Shown here: positions 36,918 through 48,652 of the stretch, piece by piece
How the letters are laid out: the number at the start of each line of letters is the position of its first letter
Position numbering within the stretch: position 1 is the first letter of the stretch
Origin: Penicillium oxalicum
Lineage: Eukaryota; Ascomycota; Eurotiomycetes; Eurotiales; Aspergillaceae
Direction: 5' to 3'
NCBI RefSeq assembly: GCF_001723175.1
Contig: NC_064651.1
Coordinates: 1,612,001 to 1,676,000, forward strand
Length of the DNA: 64,000 nt
Notes under the pieces: generated by a model
What the model saw: only the letters and a program-made list of their open reading frames with translations
Databases searched by the model: none
What the model was told of the DNA's origin: nothing
Position numbers and translations under genes: made by a program

Positions 36918-39900
36918 AACTGATCGGCTTCAAGTGAGTGATGTCCATCGAATTGATCGACTTGGTCAATTGGCTTGTTCATTTTGACATGTTTGGTCGA
37001 TCCTGTAGAAATGCATATCCATTACTTTGAGACGAAAATATGAATATCAAAGTTCAAAGTTCAAACATCAGCTTTCATGCTAGACCCACAGAAGGAGACT
37101 TTGAAGATGGAGAAGGGCGTTTGTTCAATGACCCCTTCAGTAATTTTATAAAAAGAATCCTTGGGAGGTAACTCGGCTCTCCAGGGGTATCTAGCCCTAC
37201 TCAATGTTAAAAACACAACAGAATTGGAGTGGGGTCATTGGTGATAAAACCAGATCGGCATCTACTTCATGTGGCTTTTAATCCCTGAGGTACCTATCCA
37301 AGGCTTTAGGTGATAGAGAGCCTTCTATGCTGTCTTTTCTGTGAGCCTTAGCTTTGGCACATCTCCTCTCTCGGTCCGGTACCTACTCTCATACCGAAAA
37401 GCAAGTTGTGAAAAGCTTTGAGATGTCATTCGCCAGGGACCTCGGTTCACAACAACATTGCACCAGGCGGCTCTGTTGTCCGGAGAAATCTTCTCAGCGC
37501 TATCCCTACGCCATTTTCCAAGCTAAATTTTGCCTGTTGAGTACTATCAAAGCTAAAGTCATATGCGGTAACTCAACGAGTTTGTTAGGAGGATCATCCA
37601 TAGGATTCGCTAATTACCTACTCAATCGGAAGAACTAGTGCATTGAATGCTAAGGTCAAAATTGAGGGTGACATGGATATTCTCGCAACTTTTGAAGTGG
37701 ATTTCATTCAATACAAAAGTGTCCCATGGTCTCCGGTAAAAAGTCTTTCAAACACCGGTGAAGGTCTCCGTATGCAGAGCATGCAGCGCATTAAAATAGG
37801 GTATTTGAAACACCTTTCACTACCTTCTTACTAGATCAAGTCCATGTGTGTTTCTTACGGCACGTGTCCCTTCTCGCAGGCAGCTCGGTGCCACCAACCC
37901 ACGTGGTGGTAATGAACGATCCCGACGGTTTGGGAAGACCTCTTGCCGAGCCCATGTGGTAGTGGAGTGCATTTTTAGTGTCCAGAATCAATTAAGTGGG
38001 CGTCTATAGCGCTAGATTGGAAGGTGAGAAAGCGCAAATTAATGGAGCTGGAAGTCGATAGCGTCTTTTGGTACGCTGTATCTTGTGGGGATTCACGGAT
38101 ATTTGCTTCCTAGGTCTTTTCCCGTGTGTAGAGACCAAGCTGGTTCGGTTCCACGATATCGCATCGTCTTCAGCGCATGGCGCATGGCGCATCAGAACAC
38201 CGGTTCCATCAGCGAGCGGTTATTCGTCAGGAGGGATGAGAGAGCACGTGCATCAATCGATTTGAATTCAACACCGGGTGGCTTTTGTGGCTTGAAGATT
38301 TTGAGCAGTAGGCTTGCGACGCCGCTGGTTCAGGGGGTAGTGTCAACATTGAGGAAGACCCGAAATGTCGGTCGTCCTCGGATGGCGAAGCCAGCAAAGT
38401 GCGTCAGACTCTTTGCCGTCAAGGTGAGATCTCGCCGTGACAAGGCACCCTCAGGCTTTCCTGCATACGAGATCAGAAGATCATCCGACTCTTCCTAAGC
38501 ATGGGCCTTGTCAACCCGATCTGATTCGAAACTCCACCTCTGCTCTCAATGTGCTTCCTGCGAGAACCGTCCGAGAATGGGGCGAAACACTGTTGGGTGT
38601 ATTTCTAGCGAGTCTAGAGCTTTGACCCTTGCTTGACTTCCTGGCATGCACACGCGATCAAGCCCGTCCCCTGGTGGAGATGACTACATTTCCAGACGAG
38701 TCGGAGCACCGCTGCTTTGAGAATAGCCATGTCACTGTATAGACCCCGAGTCTCTTCCGGAGATGAGAAACATAGCAAAGCACGATTCATGCCACGCAGT
38801 GTGATTTTGAGACCCGAGTCTTCAAGGGACTTCGATGGGTTTCTTGCTTAGGGCTGCTTGATCTTCCATTCTCCAACAAATCCAGCCTCAAAAGCCTGCC
38901 TTGGTAATATAAGTCGTCTGGTATGTATTTGATGTTTATCCGCAAATTCTAAACGGGCCCTTTTGAACACCACGGGAGCGGTCATGCGGGCATATTCTAG
39001 TCGAAGAGTGATAATCTTCCTCAATCGACACAGTTTGAAGTCAGAGCGCCTTGCTGTATGGGTATACAGACACCGAAACTTCCACAGTAAAGACTAGTAC
39101 TACAGAGTACGGACTGATCAAAGGGTTGACATGCTCGGCCCATCGCTAAATCATACTCGCCTGCGACCCACAGCTCGTTGCTTTCCAGGAGTGTCCACTT
39201 CCAAATGTCCATTTTCCTCGGGCTGATGTGCCACATGGGATCGGTCTCCATTCATGATACGAATTAATGACGGACGGTGGGGGGTTCCCAATTCGCGCAT
39301 TAGCTCGGAGCGCTATCTGTATCTGGTGTGCCTGATGAACAATTCAATATGATGTACCGATTACATGCCGGTCAGGTTGTCCAATGCTCTCGCTGGGCTG
39401 GCTCTCAGCCAACCCACCATGATATGTCGCGGAGACAGACTTGTAGCTTGGAGGGGTACAGGGCATAGAATGGCACATGGTTCAGAGCTCCACGGGACGG
39501 ACTGTCGACCAGCCATCCGCGCACGTTCTGCCGTCGGTGCTCCACATCCGGACTTTAGCTCAGCTCGACAAGTTGACAATGGCCGATGCGCTTCCCATGT
39601 GGTTCTCGTGGGACAATCGATTCATCCTCGGCGGCCCATGGGGTGGCCGGATGGCTCTCATTTCCACTGGGCGCATTCGACGGGTTGATTTCCTTGCGCG
39701 TGGCTGTGGTCTCCCCGGCCCATTACGACTGGTTGCTGATGGCATGGCGACAGCTCGCCATTTTGACGGCCCTGGGCGCTTATCACGGGCTTTCATATAA
39801 TCATTTACATCCTGGAGTCTGTACCGAAGATATTCGCTCTCTTGACTCCCGTTCGCGCTCATCATGGTGCTTTGCTGGTCGATCTTTGGAAAAAGATCCG

Positions 39901-40021
39901 CCGCGAAACCCGCCTAGTCCTCGCACTCCCCCGCCCTCAAATGCGCCCACGGCTCCGCACCAACGTTGATCGTTCAAATAAGATAAAACCCTCGGGGAGT
40001 TGATCTACCGGGTCTACGATC
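36918..40021. other. Gene-poor 3.1-kb region
   Basis: Frames up to 137 codons (for example 38085-38498) occur on both strands but lack motifs, consistent splice sites or coding-like composition. 36918-37900 is A/T-rich. I found no transposase-like reading, terminal repeat or RNA gene. The last ~650 bp before 40022 have overlapping + frames that look like leader or chance. Confidence 0.45.
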
Positions 40022-41315
40022 ATGAGCCATTATTTCCCTCTTGCACCAGACGATCACGACTGGGAAAGCCTTTCTTCGCGTCGTGAGAGCACCACCTCCA
40101 CGTCCACCGTGTCCTCGTCATCCACCAGTATTCTCTTCCCGACCCCCGCAACCTCCCCCGGGGTCAGCTCGCGGAAGCAGTCCTGGCAGCTTTATGACGA
40201 TGTGGTGCGGCTTCAGCTCAATCCGTCCATGACAATGTAGGTGGTTGATCTTTACCCAGACGAGCAATGGCTCTTGTCCGGTTATCGTGTCAGACTACAC
40301 TGTTCCCACCCGCTGACTTCCCATAGTTCGTTTGTCAAGAATGGACAGCAATTCAAACTGCGATATACTTACATTGATGTCTGTAAGGATGCTACGGGAG
40401 CCTTGAAATGCCTTGAGCTTGGGGGAGGTCTCGGCCAGCAAGCTCCCTTTGTCCATGCGTGTAAGTGACAGCCCCGACTCGGGATAGAAGACAAGAGCCG
40501 GCCGTTGACACTCAAGCCGAACCAGTCCATAATACAAAACTACCTGTCCCGCATATTGAACATCCAAAAGATGACGAGCGTTTCCCTCTTCGCATCTCGT
40601 TTCTCGAACAGCAGACCGTGCAGGCTGCCCATGTGGTTTTTATGACCCAATTATCATATAAATTCGAGAATTGGCAAGGTATGTGATCCGGAAATGGTGT
40701 GCTTGGCGGTATGACCGATCCGTTATTGACAGAAATGGGGGGAATGACCAGATTGTGTCCAATTCCAGGAACTGCTTCTCAACGCCAAACTGATCTTCTT
40801 GGGAGGCATGGCTGAGGCCAAGTCGAAAGGCCGTGGGGAGGAATGCATCAGTCAAAATCTTCGAATCCTGCGCGGACAGAATGGCAAGCGAGTGATGCTC
40901 TTCTTTGCCAACTCCCAGCGAGGCCCGCTGAAACGATACGTTTCCTTACCTCGTGAGTCCTCTCCTCCCGAATTTGACCGATGGCTTCGAGTCACCACTC
41001 GGTGCGTTCTCTTTCATCCTTGTTCCATCAGATCTAACATCATGCTCTAGTCAACTGCGTGGAAAATGTCAAACCTCCCAAGAAAGCCGGACGACCCGTT
41101 GTCGTCGAGCTCAACCCCAATTTCGATATTCTGTCTCACATGCGAAATCTACAGATCACATTTCTAAATCATGACGGTCAGTGCTCACGTCTTTACTTGC
41201 CATATCCGATCGATGCCCATGACGAAAGTCCGAGCCCGGCCGCTGACTCTCCACCAAACCTCTAGATTGCAAAACGTTTTGTCAGCTGCTGTCAACCGAT
41301 CTTTCGATTGGGTGA
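40022..41315 (+). CDS. Conserved-looking protein of unknown function, six exons
   Basis: Six exons (40022-40236, 40327-40460, 40526-40678, 40752-40952, 41051-41176, 41266-41315) with five GT-AG introns of 65-98 nt give a continuous 292-aa frame. Alternative acceptors, for example for exon 4, introduce stops. Residues 1-60 are Ser/Thr-rich and probably disordered. The rest is a soluble alpha/beta sequence without membrane spans, with segments such as FKLRYTYIDVCKD, CLELGGGLGQQAPFVHA, NWQDCVQFQELLLNAKLIF and RVMLFFANSQRG. The end, RNLQITFLNHDDCKTFCQLL, resembles the last strand and helix of a PH-like fold, but this is only an impression. I do not recognise the family. The gene itself is well supported by the exact splicing. 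Confidence 0.75.
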
Positions 41316-42925
41316 TTAGATTAATTGTTTTTAGAGTTTTCCGGTGGAGGGTGTCGGAAAGACCATTGACTCCTTTCCTTCGACCGAGCCCTCTTTTTGT
41401 GATTTTCCATCTCTTCTTGTGTTTTTTTTTCTCTTTCGCCCAGTTTTTTCTTTGCTGTTGGATCCTTTTGGGTGGTGGGCTTGATCCACCCCTCTTGCTT
41501 TGACTACTTGCATGGCGGCGTTTCCAGGGGCTGTGATACCATGTACTGAATCACTTTACTGCTATGACATGCATTCCGATTCTTTCCCTTTTCGTTTTCT
41601 CTCTTTCGATTCTTAATTAGAGGATGGCCTCACGCCGCCGGCCCCTGTATCTTGCTAGAGGTACCAAGAGGAAAGACGGCATCCCGTCGGCCACTGAGGT
41701 GAGCCACAGACAAGTCAAATAGGTTGATTCTGAACAAAAAGTATTTGTGCCGTGCCAAGTTGCGTTATTTATTTCGAAACCGCCTCCAACTTCAGCTTTA
41801 ACTGCAAGACCATCACAATTCGCACTGCCTCTATGCAACCCCGCTTGCTAAGTACACAGGCTGACTTCCCCGTTCAAATCACGAGTCCCTGTCCTCATCG
41901 ATGTGATCCAGGAAAGAATAGTCCACGAGTAGCTCCCGGGGGGCCCGCGATTGCCCGACTCCACGAGGTCTTAACAGACGCAGGCTCCCACGCTAATTCA
42001 CGGGTGGAGTCCCTGCCGAGCGATACAAGCACTTTTACAGCCGCACGTGTGAAAGGTCTTCGCTGGCTTTGGCTCGCGGTGGTGGGGTCCACTGCCGGAG
42101 ACTACCTGGCGTTGGTGCACGGGACCACAGTCGTTAGCTTCTTCCACCTCCACTTTGGGGTTCGGACTGTCTCGACTCTCCACCGTCAATCAGGTACATC
42201 GAGTCTTCTGCTGCTGCTGCTGCTGCTACCAAGTCCTACGGTACGCCTTATGGGTCCACGGATTTCAGAACTTTGGGACTCCTGGAACGTGCTCGATTGT
42301 CTACATTGCATGGAGCCCACTTTTGCGTCCGTTTATTTTTGATTCGCTCTGTTCAGTTTTGAGCATCTTCCTGTAGTCCGCTTTTGCCTTCACTGGACCC
42401 AATAAGGCTCCAGACATCGAATCTTGACACTAGCTCCACACTCGAGTCGAGACACCTCTCGGATGGCCTGCCTCGTGCCTCGTGAGGTTCGGTGCTCGAA
42501 TGTGCCTCTTTGGCTATGATCATTCACAGCACAATCAATGAAAACTCGGCCTGCGCTACCCGCGCCCACGATACTCAGATCGGCTATCCTTGGCGAAGGT
42601 TTGTCAGTCCACCAACGGGACTCGATCCTGAATGGGCCTTTCTCGAGCCTCAACGTGCCGCGCTCATTGGCCCCACGCTGAGCGTGGTCAACCCGGGCGG
42701 ATGATGCTGGCACTCGCAGTGCAATGGTCCCAGGACCCGAGACTCAAAGTACAGTGCCTGGCACGCTAAGGAGGGGCAAGTGTCACCGAGTCCGCAAGAT
42801 TTCCAATCTACCCCATCCATGTATATCTCACATCGGATTGCCTGTGTTCTGAAGTGAGATCGTGTTTGGGCGTCCTGGACAGAGATCGTTGGCGTTTAGA
42901 GACATCCCCTCTTTGAAGTATAACC
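41316..42925. other. Intergenic region before the phosphate-type permease
   Basis: 1.6 kb. 41330-41640 is T/C-rich (3' UTR of the preceding gene). A 196-codon + frame at 41752-42342 contains a (CTG)6 tract read as poly-Leu and has no recognisable motif. No gene is supported. Confidence 0.45.
42208..42225 (+). repeat. (CTG)6 trinucleotide repeat
   Basis: Six perfect CTG units followed by CTA in non-coding sequence between two + strand genes. Confidence 0.9.
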
Positions 42926-45057
42926 ATGGGGAGGTTTAGGGCTCGGTTGTACAAAACCGACCGCGCGCGGGATTTCGATCATGAACAGGTATGTGGAGTC
43001 TCGAGTGATGATCATTTGAGTCACTGGACGGTGTTTTGGTGATCATGATATAGAGGGGGGAGCTTGCCAGAAGAGCTGACACGAGGCGTGGTTGCTAGGA
43101 TCGATATGTCCGTATGCGCCAGATCTACGAGACCATCGACCGACAAGGCTATCAGTGGATAGTCGTCCTGGTTGCTGGCCTGGGTTTTTTCCTTGACGGA
43201 TACACAGTGAGTGAGCACGAGATAACAGATCGCCGTGAGGGACGATGAACCATAGAGCTGATGGCGACACCTTCTCTAGCTCTTTGCCAGTAACATGGCT
43301 CTTCCGATGATTTCCTACGTCTACTGGAAGGATGAGATTTCCTCGCTTCGACTCACTTGCATCAATATCGCCACCCTGGGCGGTACGCTGCTCGGTATGG
43401 TGCTGTTTGGGTTCCTGGCCGACAAAAATGGCCGAAAGAAGATGTACGGTGTGGAATTGATGCTGTTGATTACATCTACTCTCGGTGTCGTCATGGCCTC
43501 GACTGGCGTGAATGGCAGCATGAATATCTACGCTTGGTTGATCTGGTGGAGGATCTGTGTGGGAATTGGTGTGGGAGCAGACTACCCATTGTCTGCGGTG
43601 ATCACGTCAGAGTAGGTGGAAGCCTTTCTTTTTTTTCGCCATTCAAAGCTTCACCCATCTCGCGAATATCTCACTGATGCCCAAAACAGATTCGCCCCAA
43701 CGAAACATCGTGCGCGCATGATGGCCAGTGTCTTCTTTATGCAACCTCTGGGACAAATTGCTGGAAATCTGGTCTCGCTGGTCGTCATAGCGGTTGCCCG
43801 AAACAATGGCGCCGAAGACCCCACACGCACAATGGATATGGTCTGGAGATGGGTGCTCGGAATTGGTGTGATTCCCGGTGCAATTGCAACACTCTTCCGG
43901 TTTGCCATTCCCGAGAGTCCTCGGTATCTCGTTGAGATCGAGGACGACCCCGTAACCGCCCAATTCGACGCGACCACGCTCTTCAGTGATCCCAATCCCA
44001 GTCCTGGCTTTGATCAAGTTCCCTTTCCATCCAACACCGGAAGCTCTATTCAATTGCCGCCCATGTCATCGATCACGAGCGAGTACATCGACGAAGATGA
44101 GGAATGGACCGATCTTCCTCCTACCACACTGAACTCGCACTGGCGCCTCGCCAGCACGGATATCACTCGATACTTCTGGACTGAAGGCAACTGGCGTAGC
44201 TTAGCGGGCACAGCTCTCGCGTGGCTTCTGCTCGATTTCGGATACTACGGCATTGGTCTTTCCGGTCCCCAATTCTTAGCGAAAACATGGGGCGATCTCC
44301 ATATCGACGGCCCTGCACCGGTCTGGCAGACGGACAGCAGACCCGGCGCCAGCGTTTTTGATGAACTGTTTGACACCTCTATTCGCGGCCTGGTGATTCT
44401 GAATCTGGGGAGCTTCGTTGGTGGCCTGTTGTTTATTCTCCTCGCCCATCGTATCGACCGGGTTGCCCTCCAAAAGTACGGGTTTCTGGCTCTCGCCGCT
44501 CTCTTCATCATCCTGGGCAGTCTCTTTCTGTCTGCCTACACGGGCCCGGCCGTCACAGTCATATTGTATATTATCGGTCAAACTCTTTTCAACTTTGGTA
44601 AGGGACCTCTTACAACCACTCACTCCAGAAACGTGTGGAGGACGCGATGGCTAACAAATATCCAGGCCCCAACGCCACCACCTATATGATTCCCGCCGAG
44701 ATCTTCCCCACGCGCTATCGAGGAACCTGCCATGGGATCAGTGCCGGTGCTGGTAAATTGGGCTCAATTCTCGTCCAAGTCTTTTCAACCTACTATCGCT
44801 TCGGAGGTGCCGACTCGACTTCCACGCGCCGTCACGGTATCATTCTCTTTGTCTTTAGCGCATGCATGATCATTGGCGCTGCAGTCACCCATTTTTGGAT
44901 TCCACCCCTTCAGGCCCAAAAGGGCTCGAATTTAATCTGGGGTGGCAAGCCATATACCCTGGAGACCCTCTCTCTTGGTCGCATGGGCCGGAAGAGTCGG
45001 GATAATGATCTGCGAAAGAGAGCATCCCGACAGCGCGCCTTGTCGTTTAGTGGCTAA
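42926..45057 (+). CDS. MFS permease of the phosphate:H+ symporter (Pho84/Git1-like) family
   Basis: Five exons (42926-42988, 43099-43206, 43280-43611, 43690-44597, 44666-45057) with introns of 68-110 nt encode 600 aa. TM1 begins WIVVLVAGLGFFLDGYTLFA and the loop after TM2 has the MFS motif GFLADKNGRKKMYG. The block GADYPLSAVITSEFAP and the C-terminal GPNATTYMIPAEIFPTRYRGT are hallmark signatures of the phosphate:H+ symporter group (TC 2.A.1.9). The central loop is acidic (SEYIDEDEEWTDLPP). It should be a plasma-membrane importer of inorganic phosphate or a glycerophosphodiester; the exact substrate cannot be told. The C-terminal tail is Arg-rich. The last intron has a CTAAC branch. Confidence 0.87.
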
Positions 45058-45530
45058 CACATTCCTTTCCCCTCTTTTTTCTTTTCTTGTCGCTTCTCTT
45101 TGCTCCCCTTTTTTTGAAACGCCTTCTTTCTAACATCATCTCATTTTCATTCTTGTCATATCCTCCAGTTTCTTTCCCTTCCTTTTCTTTCTCTTTTTTT
45201 TTCTGTGCGAAGGAGGAGCTCATAGGCTTGTACCCTACTGCAATTCTGCTCGGCGACTTTTGCTTCGGGCCAGAAGCACTTTCAACACCTTTATACCTTG
45301 ACCTGAACGGGAAACAGATACCCCTTTGTCTCTACAATAATTTTATGTGAAGCCTTTTGTGATCAGCCAGCTAGCAAGACCTCTGTGCTCAGTAAATGTG
45401 GTCCGTGGGGTTTCAAGTTCTGGTCACAGACCGCAGTGGACCCTCTCCATACTAGTGGTTCATAGGACTGAGTTGCTGAGATCAGGTCCCCCGACTCCCT
45501 CCATTCCCACTTGGATGTCTCCGTCGGGCA

Positions 45531-45858
45531 TCATGTGGGGGAAAATATAGAGAGGGGCAGCGGAAGAACTGGCCTGGTCAAATCCATAAAGATGACATGG
45601 CTGAGTTTGAGCGGTGCCCTGACGACCGATCAAAAGATGGAAAAAAATCGAAGATAACCTGTCATATTGTAGGTGACGAGCAAAGAGCATGTACCTATGA
45701 TTACTAGCAGTTGTAGTTGGATTGGCCTCCTGGGTGGCTTGCCGGAACCAGGTTCCCCAGATCTTGCCGACGGTGGCGTTTATACCGACTGATTGACGGC
45801 TCGGGTGAAGTGGACCGGGTACCTTGGTAGGTGCTGGCTTGACTTTCGTTGGATCCAT
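45531..45858 (-). CDS. Candidate small protein, 68 aa, two exons (weak)
   Basis: On the complement, ATG at 45858 opens a frame beginning MDPTKVKPAPTKVPGPLHPS and continuing with a basic/aromatic stretch (GKIWGTWFRQAT). A GTACAT donor after 45695 and a GACCAG acceptor before 45573 would splice out 121 nt and give 68 aa ending at TGA 45531. I do not recognise the protein. Support is only the coherent start, splice signals and non-random-looking composition; it may be chance. Confidence 0.25.
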
Positions 45859-45965
45859 GCATCATAGAATGGACCTGATATTTTTGACTCGCATGTCTGA
45901 AATTTGCATCAAGTCAAACGAGATTGGCAAATCAAGATCTAGATCTTGATTCAGTGATCTCTCTT

Positions 45966-45981
45966 CCCCCCCCCCCCCCCC
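45966..45981 (+). repeat. Poly-C tract, 16 nt
   Basis: Uninterrupted C16 in intergenic DNA, about 240 bp before the GPI-anchored protein start. The exact length is prone to sequencing error. Confidence 0.85.
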
Positions 45982-46219
45982 ACTGAATTTTCAGCCCACG
46001 AGCCTGTGACGAATCAAAAGTGTCGATTTCTGCTCTTTTGGGTGAAATCTCGTCCCCTGATGATCGGGCAGAGCCGCTGGGTCAGTGCACCGCCAGGAAA
46101 ACCAAATCAGATGAACTTGCATTGGCTGGACCCTGTAAGCCCCTATCGCCTTCTCTCTCTCTCCTCTCTCTCTCTCCATCTCGAACCTTCGTTTACACGA
46201 CTCAGGACAGTCACACATC

Positions 46220-47072
46220 ATGTCTTTCAAAATGTACATTGCTATGCTGGCCGCGGTGGGCGTGGCGACCGCACAGAGCAGCGTGGTCTCTCTTCTCATC
46301 CCCGACATAGACCCTCAGCCCCTGGCTGCTTCGGTCGTTGGACAGGTTCGTTGAATCACCCCCGGCAGAGTCCCAACCGTCAACATCTCCCATGTCCGGG
46401 ATCATCCAGACTAATCGGAGGAAAACCCATGAGACCAGTCCTCCGGCAGTGTGACGTACAGCATCAAACTGCCCATCCGGCACCGATCGCTCGGAGTGCG
46501 GAATGGGTCCAGGAATGTTCTACACACTCCGCCTCGAACAGCATCAAATGGGTCATGTCTGAGGGCGATTCCTTGTAAGTTGGGGGCATAATCCAGCCTG
46601 ACCTATCACACTTTCTTTTCTTTTATTTTGTTTTTTAATCTTGTTTTTGTTTTTTTTTTTTTTGCTTCCAAGCTGACCAGCACTTGCGATCAATTGTAGC
46701 ACGGCGCAAATGATGTGCTCTGTCAGCGGCACCACCGCCGCTCATTGCACCGAGATCATGGCCGGTACCGAGGCCAACTTCCCCGGCACGGTGATCACCG
46801 ATCTCGCTCAGAGTCAAATGACCTACTTCCCAGTCACCGTGACTGCCGGACTTACCACCACGACGGGCGCAGCAGCGACCGCGACCGAGACCAGCAAGAC
46901 CATGAGCTCTAGTGCGACCGCGTCGGCCACAACGGGCATGTCGGCGTCGTCTTCCGGTGCTGCTGCGAGCGCGACTTCCTCGCTGAGCACGGGCGGCTTG
47001 CCTCGAATGACTGGTAGCCCTCGAATGGTTCTGGGCGGTGCTGCGGCTGCGCTGGTCGCGGCTGCTCTGTAG
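46220..47072 (+). pseudogene. GPI-anchored cell-wall-type protein gene with two single-base frame breaks
   Basis: The gene has three exons (46220-46345, 46439-46574, 46700-47072). The start encodes a signal peptide (MSFKMYIAMLAAVGVATAQ). The end is a Ser/Thr/Ala-rich stalk with a hydrophobic tail (MVLGGAAAALVAAAL), typical of fungal GPI-anchored proteins, and exon 3 carries EANFPGT as in that family. Within exon 2 the recognisable family segments lie in three different frames: SSGSVTYSIK, then CPSGTDRSECGMGPG, then SNSIKWVMSEGDSF. One extra base near 46466-46468 and another near 46524-46533 explain this. Spliced exon length is 635 nt, two more than a multiple of three, which fits. As read, the product would stop right after entering exon 3 and lose the anchor. 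Either a recent pseudogene or two sequence errors. Confidence 0.65.
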
Positions 47073-48652
47073 ATTGGTTTTTTTTTTCTCTTTGCCTTTG
47101 CCTTGCTGATAAATGTACAATAGGATTGATGAATCATGTACAATGAGACGAATCACTGTGTACCAAATGGAGTGACCTTTGCGCAGAACAGCAGTGTCCA
47201 GGCTGGCGATACGTAACTATAATTGCTCCAATCCATATGAGATTGGCTCCTTTGTCCAGACCGATTCTAGCTCGGTGGAGGCTCAAAGATCGACATTTGT
47301 CTGAGAGATCGGACCATCAACAATGAATGTAACCCGGTGGAGTCCCCAGTTGATAGACTCCATAGGTACACATGTTGTGAGGGTCCACCCGATACTTTCG
47401 GCCCGAAAAACCAGACGTTTTCGGAGTTTGTCCGAATGGAAAAATAAGCGCAACCGGCGAAAAAAAATAATGAAAAATAGACAAAAAAATAATGTTTTGC
47501 ATCATCCGTGAATCGAACACGGGCCTCGTCGATGGCAACGACGAATTCTACCACTAGACCAATGATGCTGGTTCTTGTGAGATGAGGGATTAATTTGTTT
47601 TCTATTTCTGTTCAAATATGTAGCAGTTTCATGACTTTTCGAATGCTGATACTCTCGTAGTGACCCGAAGATTGAAAGGAGTTGCGGCGGCCATACCCAA
47701 TTATTCTCCTATTGAGCGTGCCGACAGAGCTCAAAGTCCAATAATCCAATGGATTCAATGGACTGAGGTGATAAGCCCGGAGGTTGGTATATGCTTCTCG
47801 GTTGACGGGTACCGTACAGAACTACTGAAGTCACACATACATATATGTCACTTGTGAAAACCGTCGCTACCCAACGTGCACAAGGCCGGGTGATCTACGC
47901 CCAAGACTGCAGGTATGGCCTTAGACTGAATAAGATCGACACCTGTCTACTCCTAGTAGGCAGCAGTCTCTTATGCATGTTTTTTTTTCTTTTTTTTTTC
48001 TTTTTTTTCATGTCCGATGTCGGATCGAGGCGGGGGACAACTAGATGGAAAACTGACCTAGTATTCTCTTATGTCAGGAGTTTATTCATTCCCGGGCCCA
48101 GGTGGGCGACGGGTGTCAGTGTGAAGATTGAGAATGAATTGGTGGTTCATATTGTTCTGATTCTGGGCATAAGATCTCATCTTGATCAAATGACTGGATG
48201 GAAAAGGCTGATTTGCTAAGGTTAGGGTTAAAGATGATATTTGGAATATTCAATTCATCCCTGCACGCTTGGACAAGTACTGTAGGCGGATCTTGCGGCA
48301 AGATGGAGCATATTGTTGCTCGACGCCTCCAAGGGAGGATGATCACTGCAAAGGATGACAATCTTGATAGGCTGGACTCGTAGGAAAAAGGGAGAGTCTG
48401 GACTCAGTCTCTTACCAGTATTGACCGATGTGGAGATGACAACCCTGGAGATCGTTGGACTGAAGGGCGCGACGGTCATATTGAGAGACTGGGAGTGTGT
48501 GCGGGGCTGAATGATGGCCCTGCGGAGCAAACATTCATATATTGTCGCACTTCCTCCGACTCGTTAGTTCCAACTTTGTTCTCCTTACTTTAATTTTCTT
48601 TTCACCAGAATCCCCTCAGATTTGGAAAAAGAAAGTGTAGTTCTCACTGACA
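47073..48652. other. Intergenic region containing a tRNA gene
   Basis: Besides tRNA-Gly (47498-47568, -) this 1.6-kb stretch holds no supportable gene. It is A/T-rich, with poly-T/C tracts around 47979-48009. 48530-48652 would be the promoter/leader of the flavin monooxygenase gene. Confidence 0.5.
47498..47568 (-). tRNA. tRNA-Gly (anticodon GCC)
   Basis: The complement reads as a complete 71-nt tRNA. The acceptor stem GCATCAT/ATGATGC is followed by discriminator A. The D arm contains TGGTCTAGTGGTAGAA, the anticodon stem CGTCG/CGACG encloses the loop TTGCCAT with anticodon GCC, and the T arm is CCGTG-TTCGATT-CACGG. There is no intron. A run of seven T follows about 15 nt downstream (plus-strand A7 near 47483-47488), suitable as an RNA polymerase III terminator. 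Confidence 0.95.

Larger units (their letters stand above)
45058..46219. other. Intergenic region with a poly-C tract
   Basis: 45058-45230 is T/C-rich 3' UTR-like sequence. A run of 16 C occupies 45966-45981, and a CT-repeat-like leader (46140-46180) precedes the GPI-protein start. A weak small-gene candidate on the - strand is listed separately. Confidence 0.5.

Noticed and set aside
41752..42342. 196-codon + frame with poly-Leu
   Set aside because: The poly-Leu comes from a CTG repeat; the rest shows no family resemblance and no splice structure.
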